NCBI GenBank assembly: GCA_963931925.1 | Contig: OZ007583.1 | Span: forward strand, 14,086,117-14,150,116 | Source: Onchidella celtica | Taxonomy: Eukaryota > Mollusca > Gastropoda > Systellommatophora > Onchidiidae | Direction: 5' to 3' | Length of the DNA: 64,000 bases | In this document: piece after piece, positions 11,565-22,738 of the stretch | Position numbering within the stretch: the first letter of the stretch is position 1 | Layout: each line of letters opens with the position of its first letter | Translations under genes and position numbers: made by a program | Notes under the pieces: model-generated | The model's database searches: none | What the model saw: the letters and a program-made list of their open reading frames with translations, nothing else | Told to the model about the DNA's origin: nothing

Positions 11565-14500
11565 GTGTGTTTAAATGTCAATGGTAATTTAGAGAGTAAG
11601 CTTGAGATGGATGAGTTTGTTAGAAGTGTGATTGGTTTTGATGCTATTATGTTGAGCGAAACCTGGACAAACGAGATGTCTGAATTGAAGTTAGAAGGAT
11701 ATGAACGTGTCTGTAAGCATCGTGTAAGGAAAAGAAGGGCAAAAAGAGATTCAGGGGGTTTAGTTTGCTTTTTTAAAAAGGAGATCTGGGAGGGAGTGAC
11801 TGAATATAAATGGGATTTTGAGGACGGCTTGGTTTTTGAGTTTTCAAAACAATTTTTTGGATTTCATGAAGATTTGTACGTCATTTTTCCGTATATTAAA
11901 CCGTCTATATCGACACGTAGTGACCGGGACACGGGAGTTGATGGGTACGAGATGCTGGAACAGAAAGTAGCTGAGTTGTGTGACTGTGGTAGTATTGTTG
12001 TAGTTGGAGATCTGAACGCAAGAACAGGATTGTTAGATGATTTAAGTTTATGTGACAGTATTGATGAAACTGATATTTTAAACAATTGGCGTGGAATTGA
12101 TGAAGTTGATATCATTAATTGTAACCTGTTGCATAGAGTTAGTGAAGACAAAGGAGTGAATGAATATGGTCATAGATTAATCAGATTATGTAAAATGAGT
12201 GATCTACTGATCTTGAATGGAAGAGCGGGAAAGGACAAAGCAGTGGGAAAATTGACGTTTTGTAACAAAAACGGGCAAAGTGTTATAGATTATGTTTTAT
12301 GCTCAAAATCTGCATTGTATATGTTATCTGATTTTGAGGTGGGCGCTATGAATGAATTTTCTGATCATGTCCCTGTTAGCTTCAGATTTTTAAGCAACAT
12401 TGTAAATGTGGTGGAAGAATTTGAAAACATTGTTCAGCAGATGAGAACGAAAGTGAAATGGAAAGAAAGTAAACGTGGTGAATTTGTTGACAACATTTCC
12501 AACGCCGAGTACGTAGACAGGCTGCATGAAATTGTTGACATGTTGAGCAGTGATTGTCCGAACGAGATTTTGATAGAGCAGTCTGTACATAAACTAGGGG
12601 ATATATTATTATGTGCGGGGAAATCCCATCGAGTGAAAGTAGGTCAGTCAGGGTCGGGCCAGAGTGTAAGAAGTCGTGAGCGATGGTATGATAATGAATG
12701 CAAGGAAAAACGTGAAGTATTTAAGTGTGCTGAGAGAAAATTTCGCATGACCGTCAGTGTGGAAGACCGGGAGAGTATGTGCACTGCAAGAAAAGAGTAT
12801 AGAAAGTGTTGTCGTAAGAAAAGGAGGAAAGAGAAAATATTATCGGCAGATAAATTATTCGAGCTTAGCCGTTCCGACCCAAGGAGTTTTTGGAGACAAC
12901 TAAAAACCAACAAAACTCAGGTAATAGGAAAGTGCGATTTTGTAGACTATTTCCAAACCCTAAATAACAGGTTATCAATGTTGGGGGAAGGGGAAGAAGA
13001 AGAAATTAGTCGGTGGGAGGGGAATGAGGATCAACATTATGACCAACTACTTGATGAAGAAATATCAGTGGATGAATTAGAGTGGGCTATTAATAGTTTG
13101 AAAAGTAATAAAGCCGCAGGTTATGACAATATCGTTAATGAATTCATTAAATATAGTGGTTACCTTGTTAAAGTCGTTTTAGTAAAATTATTTAATGCTA
13201 TTTTAAAATTAGGTTGTTTTCCGAAATCGTGGGCAGTCGGGGAAATCGTTCCAATTTATAAAGGAGGTCACAAAGATGACCCCAAGAATTATCGAGGAAT
13301 AACTCTTTTGAGCTGCCTGGGTAAACTTTTTACTAATATTCTAAATAATCGTCTCACACACTGGGCAGAATGTAATAATGTTTTCTGTGATAACCAGTTT
13401 GGCTTCCGTAATAACAAGGGCACAACAGACTGTATGTTTATATTGCATAGTTTGATAGAATTATTTCAAGAGAAGTCAAAAAGTTTGTATTGTGCTTTTG
13501 TTGACTTTGAACGGGCGTTCGACAGCATAAATAGAAGAGCACTGTGGTTTAAACTGGAGCAAAGGGGAGTAACTAAACAAATGACTAATTTATTGAAAAA
13601 CATGTATAGTAAAATCAGGTTATGTGTGAGGGATGCCAGCAGTGTGAGTGAAGCAACTGATACTTGTTTCTTTTCGTCAAATGTAGGACTATTTCAGGGT
13701 GAATCTTTGTCGCCATTTTTATTCTCGATGTTTATTAATGTCTTGCATGATTGGTTGTCTGCAAAAGATGTCAAGGGCGTACATATAGAAGAATGTTTGA
13801 TAATGATACTGATGTTCGCAGATGACATGGTCTTATTTAGCGATAGTAGGCAAGGACTACAACAAGGTTTGAATGCTCTGAATGGATATTGTAATGGGTG
13901 GGGTTTGACTGTGAATACTGGTAAGACAAAGTGTGTGGTTTTTAGCAAGGGAGGGAAGTCTGGCGTGCGGGATAGATGGATGTACAATGATATAACTCTG
14001 GAAACCGTTAGTTCATTCAAGTATCTTGGATTTATATTTAGTAGTACAGGTAAATTTTCTAAAGGTATTCAGGCGCTAGTGGATCAAGCACAGAGAGCTT
14101 TATTTGGTTTGAAGGCTTATTTGCATAAAAATCCAGAGCTGAGTCCTTCGTTACAGCTACGACTATTCAATACATCAATAAAGCCTATACTTTTATATGC
14201 TTGTGAAATCTGGGGATTTGCTGAAGCTTGGCCCATTGAGCGAGTCCACCTCACATTTCTGAAGTCTATTCTAGGTGTAAGAAAAACAACCCCAAATGCT
14301 TTTATATATTTTGAATTGGGAGTTTACCCTCTGAAAATTGACCGTCAGGTTAGACTATTGAAATTCTGGGTTAAAATATTAGGCTTAGACGACAATAGTA
14401 CCGTTAAAAAAGTTTATAGCAGATTATTATCAGCCACAGAAAACTACACAAGTACAATTAACTGGGCTTCACTGACAAAGAAAATACTGGAGAAATCTGG

Positions 14501-15014
14501 ATTTGGATACATCTGGGAAAGTCAAAAGGTTGATCAAACTTCGTTGTTTTTATCTGAATTTGAACAACGTCTACGTGACAATTTTCAACAAACATGTCGA
14601 AGTGACATAGAACATTTAAGTGAGAATCGGCTATATAGACATTTAGCTGTTGAATTTTACTCAGAAAATTACTTACATGAAGTAAAGCAGAAGCATTTAA
14701 GGATAGCCATAGCAAAGATAAGATTGGGCTCTCACAACTTTATGGTGGAGAGGGGAAGGTGGCAGAGGCCTAAACTGGAGTATGTTATGAGATTATGTGA
14801 GACCTGTAATGAATTGGAGGACGAATTTCACGTGTTATTAACTTGCAAAAAATTCAAAGATATAAGGAAACAGTTTTTACCGTCTTGGCTACTTGTTAGA
14901 CCAAGCATGTTTAAGCTTATACATTTTCTGTCGTCGATGCACGATAGAGAACTACATTCGTTTGCACTGTTTTGCCATAGTGTTCTAAACGAATACAATA
15001 ATGTCGCTTTGTGA
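11565..15014 (+). CDS. LINE ORF2: endonuclease-reverse transcriptase polyprotein
   Basis: About 1150 codons without a stop. The N-terminal exonuclease-endonuclease-phosphatase domain has its motifs: LNVNG, SETW, GDLNARTG, SVIDYVL and SDHVPV. The RT follows: AAGYDNIVNEFIK, YRGITLLSCLGKLF, QFGFR, FVDFERAFD, FQGESLSPFLF, and FADD as the catalytic box near residue 750. The C-terminus carries a CCHC-like knuckle (CETCNELEDEFHVLLTC). The product would nick target DNA and prime reverse transcription from it. The frame is open back to the ORF1 stop at 11525, but the first ATG in frame is at 11607, downstream of the LNVNG motif, so conventional ATG initiation would lose a catalytic Asn. All key residues look intact. 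L1/Tx1 versus another EEP-bearing clade is not settled. Confidence 0.93.
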   Translation: MCLNVNGNLESKLEMDEFVRSVIGFDAIMLSETWTNEMSELKLEGYERVCKHRVRKRRAKRDSGGLVCFFKKEIWEGVTEYKWDFEDGLVFEFSKQFFGFHEDLYVIFPYIKPSISTRSDRDTGVDGYEMLEQKVAELCDCGSIVVVGDLNARTGLLDDLSLCDSIDETDILNNWRGIDEVDIINCNLLHRVSEDKGVNEYGHRLIRLCKMSDLLILNGRAGKDKAVGKLTFCNKNGQSVIDYVLCSKSALYMLSDFEVGAMNEFSDHVPVSFRFLSNIVNVVEEFENIVQQMRTKVKWKESKRGEFVDNISNAEYVDRLHEIVDMLSSDCPNEILIEQSVHKLGDILLCAGKSHRVKVGQSGSGQSVRSRERWYDNECKEKREVFKCAERKFRMTVSVEDRESMCTARKEYRKCCRKKRRKEKILSADKLFELSRSDPRSFWRQLKTNKTQVIGKCDFVDYFQTLNNRLSMLGEGEEEEISRWEGNEDQHYDQLLDEEISVDELEWAINSLKSNKAAGYDNIVNEFIKYSGYLVKVVLVKLFNAILKLGCFPKSWAVGEIVPIYKGGHKDDPKNYRGITLLSCLGKLFTNILNNRLTHWAECNNVFCDNQFGFRNNKGTTDCMFILHSLIELFQEKSKSLYCAFVDFERAFDSINRRALWFKLEQRGVTKQMTNLLKNMYSKIRLCVRDASSVSEATDTCFFSSNVGLFQGESLSPFLFSMFINVLHDWLSAKDVKGVHIEECLIMILMFADDMVLFSDSRQGLQQGLNALNGYCNGWGLTVNTGKTKCVVFSKGGKSGVRDRWMYNDITLETVSSFKYLGFIFSSTGKFSKGIQALVDQAQRALFGLKAYLHKNPELSPSLQLRLFNTSIKPILLYACEIWGFAEAWPIERVHLTFLKSILGVRKTTPNAFIYFELGVYPLKIDRQVRLLKFWVKILGLDDNSTVKKVYSRLLSATENYTSTINWASLTKKILEKSGFGYIWESQKVDQTSLFLSEFEQRLRDNFQQTCRSDIEHLSENRLYRHLAVEFYSENYLHEVKQKHLRIAIAKIRLGSHNFMVERGRWQRPKLEYVMRLCETCNELEDEFHVLLTCKKFKDIRKQFLPSWLLVRPSMFKLIHFLSSMHDRELHSFALFCHSVLNEYNNVAL

Positions 15015-15368
15015 CTTCTCCTGGCGAAGTCCGAAAACTAAATTCACCTTCGAGTGAAAGAATAAATTATAGTGATATTTTCAATTGTAGTAAATTTACA
15101 ACAGATAAAGGTGAGGAGGGATCGGTTATGTAGGGGGGGGGGGGGATTGGAAATGATGTCTGTTGCTGGCAATTACAAGCTGTATTTGACTGTATACTAC
15201 AATAAGTAAGTGTATAAATGCTGCAGGGAGCGGAGAGAGTGAACGATCATGCATTTTGTCTGTTTGTTTGTTTGTTTAATGTTTTCTAAGATTGTTCACA
15301 TGATTCTTGTGTGTTTTTGAATTGGCCGCCAGGCCTATAATAAACTAAACTTGAAACTTGAAACTTGT

Positions 15369-16258
15369 ATCGTTATTGCTTAACCTTGGGTCTTTAAACA
15401 CAGGAATGAGAAATGTATTTATTATATTGTATCTGTGTGCTTGACAGTTGGTGTCAAATTGTTCATCTCAGATGATTGTATGCGCCGATCCTGAATGATT
15501 TGATTTTTTTTTTCATATTTTAATTTTGCTTGGGAAGGTCAACTCTCTTTGAAAAATATCAACAATCTTTACCAAAGTCCCCCACCCCTCTTCTTCCTTG
15601 TTTGGACAAAAGGGCCTAGGTCCCCTCAAAATCATAGATGAACCACATGCCCCCTTTTCTTCTTCTTCTGTTTGGGCCTGCCACCGAAGAATCAGCCACA
15701 TTTATGAGGATTTGAGAACGGAAATAAACTGCAGTAGTAACTTTGTATGTCCATTCACTAAATATTCAAACTTAAAAACTTATCAATAACAGTAGGCGAC
15801 AAAATAATGAGATTTAAAAAAATGCGTTTCATCAGTAAAGGATTTGGGAGGGTGCAAAGAACTTATATAGGGTGAAATCGCCTGCACAGATGTTACGATT
15901 TCTAAATTTACATCTGAAATAATGAAATTCGGTTTCTTATATGAAGGAACTGATTTTCAAGTTTTTCAAAAGTTGTTTTTTTTTTAACTTGGCGATTGGT
16001 TCAGTAAGTCAAGAAATACACTCGGTGCATTTCTTGTCTTATACCAACGTTTTTTCGGTCATCTAGCACAAGAATTGGATTCTCGTGCACTAGCCAGATC
16101 ATTCCCTGATTTACTTGTTCTTTGTCAATTTCTTTTGCCTGTGTATTCCGCCGTAAACTGTGATAATTAAACACAATCAGTATGATCTCGAATTTCTCAC
16201 TGTGAAATTATACTGAACAATTCGGCCCTACTGGTCATTTTTCTGTCACCTGTCTCAT
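15369..16258. other. Intergenic, no gene seen
   Basis: AT-rich sequence without a supported coding region. A block near 15995-16030 (GGCGATTGGTTCAGTAAGTC followed by AAGAAATACACTCGG) is repeated near 31818-31855, which marks an unclassified dispersed repeat. Confidence 0.4.
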
Positions 16259-16511
16259 CGCGATCATAGTTCTTGTTTGTTCCAATTCCACTTTTTGCAG
16301 AACCGAGAAAATTCCATGGTAAACGTTTGCGGGGTTGGTTGTTGTGATATGGCAACAGAATAAATCGGAACTGTGAAACAGGTTGATAAGTGCCACAGCG
16401 CTTTATAAACAAGTATCAGATTGTGCATTTGTTATCCATCTTCTACAATCTAAAAGATCTCCAGTTTTTGCAGAACGTAGAGATAGAAGAAACAAGAAAA
16501 AAAAGATCGCG
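16259..16511. mobile_element. MITE family M (copy A)
   Basis: Terminal inverted repeats CGCGATCATAGTTCTTGTTT at the left and, in reverse complement, CGCGATCTTTTTTTTCTTGT at the right. The element is 253 bp and flanked by TCAT on both sides. The interior shares TTCCA.CTCCACTTTTTGCA, AAACGTTTGCG, TTGATAAGTGCCACA and AAAGATCTCCAGTTTTT with the 58.6-kb copy. No coding capacity. Confidence 0.75.
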
Positions 16512-17203
16512 TCATATCAGACTGCTCAGAGCTACAGATAAATGATACACTGTGTAAATACTTGCACTCTAATGAATGGAAATACTGAAGCAAAATTTAG
16601 GTATGCTTGCAATGATCGTAATTGTTGAGATTCTGATCATTCATTGTTGTGTAAACATACATTTATATAAATATTCTAATGGTTTCATTTTTGCGAAATT
16701 GAAACCATTGCATTCAATGTTGACTGCTTGGTACATGCCCTGTTATTATTATTATTGTTATTGTTATTATGATTATCATCATTATCATTGTTACTATTAA
16801 CATCATAATCATTGTAAAAAAAAATGGCCTACAAAAGACATACATGAAAGTGCGATGTATGTGAAGAAAATTAACCACGGCAAGAATGATTCAGAAATTA
16901 TTCTCCTGCAAGACTGTCAACATAAGTCAATCTAGTTATAAATATTTGTTTTTTTCTTTCTTTCTTTTTTTTTATTTTATTTTATTTTCTCCAAAATGTT
17001 TGGGTAAAACTGTTCTATTGAAAGAATGACAAGAATGAATCAGAAGGGATATCTCTCCACTACCAAGGTGTTCTCTTTCATTTTCGTTATTTAATTACGT
17101 CACTCAGTGACACCTAAAACGGTAATATGTATTACTGCTGTTAGAATGGCGAATTAAATGTTGCCTTCATACTTCATACGTTTACTTGGGTAAGTCCGGA
17201 ACA
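16512..17203. other. Intergenic, low complexity
   Basis: ATT/GTT-rich microsatellite near 16740-16800 and T-rich runs near 16950-16990. No gene is supported. Confidence 0.4.
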
Positions 17204-17211
17204 GTTTGCAG
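17204..17211. other. P-element target-site duplication, left
   Basis: GTTTGCAG directly before the left terminal inverted repeat; the same 8 bases follow the right one at 20609. Eight-base duplication is the hallmark of P elements. Confidence 0.88.
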
Positions 17212-17235
17212 CATAGATATAGTACACTAGATCGC

Positions 17236-18224
17236 TGAGCCAGCCAGCGGCCCACGCAACGAATTGAAAACGAGGCCGCCATTACGCTAAGCCTGAAGCT
17301 CGCCGATGCTGTACAGTCGTGCCAGCCAAGGAGTATAGCAGTAATGTTGCGGGCGTGCGTTGTTTTTTGTTTTCGGGAGAGGGGGGGGGGGGGTTTACCA
17401 TGTGTGAGTTTGCGAGACAATAATATACAAATCACTGTTCTAAATGCTCTTCAGAAGTTTTTGAGCATTGAAACAACTCATTATGAGACAGCTTTATACT
17501 TTCATAGTGCTATGTATATCGACCTTCAAAAAAAATAAAAATAATAAAGAAATGTTGAAAAAATTATCTACATCTACAATGTTAATCTTGGCGGAATTCA
17601 ATTAAAATACATACCGCATATGCATTCAATGGGCTATACAACCCACCTCGCCCCACCAAAAAACAAAACAAAACGACGCACAGTGATGTTTAAAAAACAA
17701 TGGTTTGACCAGCTAGCGACTCATGATTTTGATGTCCACAGTCACCCATTCAAAAAAAGCAACATTTCAATAATGGAGAAAGGAATGAGACAGAGAGCCT
17801 TATTATCAGTTAATCCAACTGAATATCAGTCAAACGTGAAGAATGTATGGGGACGACACACCCACGGGACACGGTATTTCTTGAAAGAAAGAAGAAGAGG
17901 TACAGAAGGAAAGATGGAAATCAGTAAACAGTTTGATGGAAGGAGGAGAGGTAACACATATACATCCTGTTAAAAAAGCAAACTCCACACGCTGTCGTAT
18001 GTTTCACAGTAAGGATAGTCTACATCTCTTGAGGACGTTAAATGAAACATTCACTTTTGTAACACTAATAACTCGGGTCGCAAGAGAAATTGCAAGTCCA
18101 CATATAGAGTAATTTTCTATCCAGGTTTAACAAGGAACCAAGAAACAATAAATACATAAAATTGTACTCACCACCGGTGTTCATGTATTCCAAGACGGGG
18201 ATGAGGAGCAGCACACAAAAAAAA
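17236..18224. other. P-element 3' non-coding interior
   Basis: Downstream of the transposase stop on the minus strand. It contains a poly-G run (17381-17392). A forward frame at 17620-17973 has no recognisable domain. A strong minus-strand donor (GTGAGT) occurs at 18167-18172, suggesting that some transcripts splice within the 3' UTR. Confidence 0.45.
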
Positions 18225-19019
18225 CTACTGTCCACTAAACAGTACCAACTTGTTCAGTTTCATCCTCTTGGCTGCTTTGCCTCCAAGGATCATTCTCTGT
18301 TGGTGCAATTTGCCAGCCTTAAAGAGTCTCATCCGCAAGTAGTAAGATGCCACACTTTTGATGAGGCTAGTGATGTGGTCCTCCTTTACAATCATCTCGT
18401 GGTCATAGAAATGATCCCGCAGAGATGGGAATAGATCAAAATATTTCTCCTTTACATATGTGAGGACGAGGTTTTGAATCTGGACATCAATGAATTTCTT
18501 GTGTGGCAAGGTCTGCATGACATCTGGGCTAGGCATCACAACCCTGAATGCTTTTTCTGTTGCCAACAAAAGCTGCACAACACCATCGGAAGGGCATACA
18601 AGACCGCCTTGATCCCTTCTCCTCAGAAAGGAGAAACGAATATCTTCCGGAGTTTCCGCACATGTCAAGGCAGCCCTGCAATCTGAACATTTTATTTTTG
18701 GAATCAGACGTGCGCACACAAATCCTGCTGTGTAGGTCAAGCATGAGTATCTCCACTCATTATCCGGGAGTGTAAAGGTGGACTCAAGCCTGTCAACCGC
18801 AGCAGCAAACATGTCATCCTGTGAGAAATCAGGCAGGTTTTGGGGTTTTGCCGGTGCCTTCAAAAGAAAACAGTCCAACTGCAACTCCTCTGTGCCATCC
18901 AGTTGAAGGCAATTAGCATACTCGGATGCTTTCACATCATTCTGAATCATGAGTGTGCGAACTGAAGCCCGAAACTGTTGTGCAGTTGGGTTGTTATTCC
19001 ACCCATTTCTTTGACGAAT
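18225..19019 (-). pseudogene. P-element transposase, C-terminal exon (THAP9-like)
   Basis: The minus-strand exon begins after the acceptor TTATTTCAG at 19020 in phase 0 and runs 264 codons to TAG. It opens IRQRNGWNNNPTAQQFRASV, the motif that follows the catalytic core in P-element and THAP9 proteins. It continues with YTAGFVCARLIPKIKCSDCR, whose CxxC pair is typical, then RRRDQGGLVCPSDGVVQLLL and ends KLNKLVLFSGQ. In an intact element this protein cuts and integrates the transposon using GTP as cofactor. The upstream THAP DNA-binding domain, coiled coil and RNase H-like core exons were not found between 19020 and 20608, so this copy cannot make a transposase by itself. Confidence 0.85.
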
Positions 19020-20072
19020 CTGAAATAAATGAATAAATTAATAATTTCCATTCGATAAAATACAGGTAAATTTTTCTTTAAACAATAAAATCTTCAAAAA
19101 AACTTTCTGCAAGTGATTACTATAGAGTAGAATAGATACATTTGCCTGAGCAATGGTCCAAACAGCATTCTCTTTTCAATTTCCAGATGGCAAAGAATAC
19201 ATGTGGCAGCCTTAATATCCACAATGAGCGTGCATGACTTCTGAATTTTGCTATCCCAAAAAGAACCTGGAGTTCAGTCCTACCCACCATAGCATCAGAG
19301 GTATAAAAAAGATTATGGACATTTTATGCTGCTTTGGTATGTTTCGAAAACACGAATCCTTACCTTTCAGAGGACTGCAAACACAAGAGCACAATTATAA
19401 TTTATCTATAATCAGGATCACACTAAAAAGACAGATCTCTTCTTGTAAATAGTGCTTGGAATTTTCCCAGAATTTTGCAATTATGTTGGTTAATTAAATT
19501 ATTATCAGTTTCCTCTGGTCAGCATTATTTGCAAGATCTTGTAAATGCTACTTTGTTTCTGATTATCTCTGTCTCAGCAGACTATCAGATCAACAGACTT
19601 AGTCTTTTGTCCTGTTTTACAAACTCTAGATCTATTTTTTTTTAAATATAATAGGCCTATATATCTTCATAGTTAACACTGACTGACTGAGGAACAGCTA
19701 CACTATCAGTATTAAGTCTATTTCACATATGAATTTCATCCTTGCCTCTATCACCTACTGTGCTAGCTCTTCATAATGGGCCTTTTTAATTGCTTACATA
19801 GCTACCCAAAGCAAATGTAATTGTAAGCACACCTCTCTTAACTTTTGTTTCCCTCAGTAGCCTACTCATATTCATCACTGAGCATCAATTGACATCAGAC
19901 ATTAATGTACTGTGCCAGATGTCCGGGCTGAGAATAACAAGTTGCACAGCCAAAACAGAAGTTACGAAAGCAGTTCAAGAAACGAAATCTGATTAGCCAA
20001 ACCACACTAGCTGTTCTGTTATCAATACCGTTATATAGCATTAGCAGACAGTGATGCTGACTGCTGCATTTG

Positions 20073-20345
20073 GGTCAATGACGCCACGCTATTGACTGCT
20101 AGCGGTACGCGAGCCTGTTCCTCATTAAATTTGCAATAAACTAACACAAACTTTTGACAAACAACATCAGAAAGCCATTCTCATATAATATAGATCTAGT
20201 CTATATAAAAAATCTTGCCAGGCCCATTGTATTCTGTTAATTGCACCCACATAAATCTAGATCTAGATTAGATCATAGCGGTCAATGACGCGCTGCTACT
20301 GCTGGCAGAACGAGAGCCTGTTCCTCACTAACTTTGCAACAAACG
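20073..20345. repeat. Diverged ~206-bp duplication inside the P element
   Basis: GGTCAATGACGCCACGCTA ... GCGAGCCTGTTCCTCATTAA ... TTTGCAATAAAC near 20075-20145 recurs as GTCAATGACGCGCTGCT ... GAGAGCCTGTTCCTCACTAA ... TTTGCAACAAAC near 20281-20350. It lies near the 5' end of the element on its coding strand, where promoter or transposase-binding sequence would be expected. Confidence 0.6.
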
Positions 20346-20608
20346 GACTAAAACTCTTGGTAAACAAGATAATAAAACCAATCAAATAAATATCTTGTGA
20401 TTCCTTACCTTTCAAATTGTCAGCTGGAGTTTGCAGTCGATCTTGAAACAATAACGATGTCAAAAAAAAACGAAAGTGAAACTGCACAGGAAGAGTACGC
20501 CGTCTGCTGTTTATCAGGCTTAAACAATGGCGGCCGGACTTCCTGGGAAGCGTCGGTTTCCTTTCCACCGACCAATGAGAGTCGGCGATCTAGTGTACTA
20601 TATCTATG

Positions 20609-20616
20609 GTTTGCAG
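20609..20616. other. P-element target-site duplication, right
   Basis: GTTTGCAG directly after the right terminal inverted repeat, identical to the left copy at 17204. Confidence 0.88.
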
Positions 20617-22009
20617 TGACATTGTAAGGACGCATTGTATATAGACCGTGGGACGAAAATCTTAGCTCGCCTCTTAGTGAAGTTTCGTTACGCATCCCAT
20701 TATGGAAAATCTAAATATAGTTGAAAGATCAATGAAATGTTGTCATTCGTAAATGCCCTCATACTTTTTGTTTGTTTGTTTGTTGATATTTTGTTATGTG
20801 CAGCATTCACATGTTTCGTTGCATCCATAATTCGCCCGTTTCCTAATATGAACGCAGCCAACATTCAGTCTCCTGCCCATTTACTATTGTCCGCTTACAA
20901 AATTTAAAACACAGAATACATAAAAGAAGTGTGCACAAGTGATCTTTTTTGTGTGTGTGTGTGTGTGTGCGATTGAAACCTGTAGTAATAAGAACTTGTA
21001 TGCCTGGGGGTGCGTAACGGAATGGCGAGTTACAGTTTTGGTCCCACCGCCCAGTAGTCTGTCAATGATATCCTGTATGGAGAGTGTGGGGAGGGGTGGG
21101 ATGGACTGTGTAAAGGCCTGGTCTTCAAAATGAAGTGAGCCAATTACGTGTATTTCTGGGAAAATCTTCATCAATCTCATCCGTGTATCTCCCTATTGCA
21201 AAATGATACAAAACAAAAAAGACTTAATTTTTTAGATTTTATCTCTTTTTATTTTAGCAGATATTGGTCTTAGCATTTTAAAGAATAACACTAATTCTCT
21301 AGTAAATGACGACTACCGGACATACAGATCACTGTTTGGAAACAAAGGCTCATTAACATTATCTGAAAGCAAGTAAAGGGAGATGACTCGAATGAAAATG
21401 AAATTCAGGACTGTTCAAATAGCTTCCCTTGGAATTTGAAGCTAAGTCCGAGTGCAGAACCAAGGGTTTGTTCACATTCGTTCATTCAATTTTTCTTTCC
21501 TTTTGCGTATTCCATTTAAATGCCTGTAATATTATTGTTGTATATGACCATGTCGTAATGTATGAGTATTTGTATTTAAAAATAAACAGAAATATTCTCT
21601 CGAGTTGGCTGTTCATTGTTCCGTTCATCTGTGCATGTAATCAGTTTAGTATACTGCCAGACGAACGAGGAATACGCTTTACGTAAACGGGAAGCAGCAA
21701 CAGCAGCCGCAATAACAACAACACATATTTCTAGAGGTCGGCACAAAGCAGCGTTCCCAGATATTGCATCAGGAAAAGCACATTGTAAAATTAATTATCT
21801 TTCTTTTAATTTAAGGCACGCGTTATTATCCCATCCAGCAACCCTCATGTCATTCCGACGGATAGGACGACTGGCCTTGTTTGCTCACAAGAATGCCATA
21901 TGGCTCCTATTTAGATCCGCTGATGACGTCAGCGAAACGCTAATTTGATGTAGGAAATTCGCTCATACAGTAATCCTATCAACCCCACAAAATCTTATAC
22001 AAATATACG
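20617..22009. other. Intergenic, no supported gene
   Basis: A TG microsatellite lies at 20950-20970. The frames present are short and lack recognisable domains. Confidence 0.4.
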
Positions 22010-22703
22010 TCGGATTGACGAAGGGATGGTGGCCTTTTGTCAGCCCTGGTCGCAATGGCTTGGACGTGGCTGTCGGGGTGTCCCCTGTCGTCATACCAGC
22101 GGATGGCAGTGTTCCGGATGTCCAGGAAGGTGGCATCTGGATGCTGGAACCTGTGTACTCACGGAGCTGGGCCGTGAGCGATTCGCTTGGGAGGGCCCCC
22201 ATGAAGATGTCCCTCAGGATGCTCTCTTCATATATGGGGTCCCTCAGGGCAGACTGGCGCTTGGTAAGGGCCTCGAACATATCCCTCAGCCGATGGGAGA
22301 AACCCCTCACCGTCTCCCCTGGTCGTTGGCGGCACTGGCTCAGGGCTATGAACAGGTCGCTGGGTGACCGGTGTTCTCCGAAAGCCTCCAGTATACACTG
22401 GAGAGCTCTCTCAGGATCAAGCTGCACCTGCCGGGGGTGGCACTTGAGTTCCGCCCTCACCTCGGGGCCGACGTTGTTTGGAAGGATGGTGAGGCGGCGG
22501 TCCTCGGAGAGTTCTGGCCTGCTGGACCAACAGGCCCGGAGCTGTCCCTCAAAGCTTTCTGCACCTCCTCTCCCCATGTCGCCGTAGAATGTGTCGATCC
22601 TCGGCTGCTCTGCTGTCATTATAATGTAGGGCTGTGTTGGCGTTGGCGGTGGTGCGGGGGGTTTCTCCTCATCCGAGTTTCGGCTTCCTGTTGTTCGTGG
22701 CAT
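22010..22703 (-). pseudogene. Gag-like fragment of an LTR retrotransposon
   Basis: The minus-strand frame from the ATG at 22703 reads MPRTTGSRNSDEEK, a proline-rich linker, then a capsid-like helical region: SFEGQLRACW, RRLTILPNNVGPEVRAEL, ALQCILEAFG, SLRDPIYEESILRDIFMG. Around 22145 the reading shifts: the conserved continuation (ATFLDIRNTAIRWYDDRG) is in another frame, showing a one-base indel. Sequence similar to gag stops near 22015, with no zinc knuckle or pol. Known: this helical pattern matches Ty3/gypsy-type Gag proteins. The upstream primer site at 22739 supports the orientation. Confidence 0.68.
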
Positions 22704-22738
22704 GGTTGGGCTTTCTAGACTTACAAAACTTCTGTGTA

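Larger units (their letters stand above)
11232..15368 (+). mobile_element. L1/Tx1-like non-LTR retrotransposon (LINE), 5'-truncated
   Basis: Holds the C-terminal end of ORF1, a complete endonuclease-reverse transcriptase ORF2, and a short 3' UTR with AATAAA at 15339. It ends in a direct repeat of ACTTGAA (CTTGAAACTTGAAACTTG, 15350-15367) rather than poly(A). The ORF1 frame closes upstream at a TAG at 11229 and no earlier ORF1 domain is visible, so the 5' end is missing or decayed. No target-site duplication was identified. ORF2 without internal stops suggests a fairly young insertion. Confidence 0.88.
17212..20608 (-). mobile_element. P element, internally deleted, with TIRs and 8-bp TSD
   Basis: The ends are exact inverted repeats of 24 bases beginning CATAGATATAGTACACTAGA, left 17212-17235 and right 20585-20608. 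A subterminal inverted block, GGCCGCCATT followed by TAAGCCTGA, lies 62 bp from the left end and 73 bp from the right. The element is flanked by perfect GTTTGCAG duplications. The coding strand is minus: only a C-terminal P-transposase exon is present, and no THAP domain or catalytic core is visible. It is therefore a non-autonomous 3397-bp copy. Known: P elements begin CAT and duplicate 8 bp, and animal THAP9 is a domesticated relative. The strand is set by the transposase exon. Confidence 0.9.

Noticed and set aside
17620..17973. 117-codon plus-strand frame inside the P element
   Set aside because: No domain, opposite to the transposase strand, and no splice partners; kept only as an unexplained open frame.
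22015..22718. Plus-strand frames of 113-190 codons
   Set aside because: They are antisense to the gag remnant, which has the recognisable capsid motifs on the minus strand.
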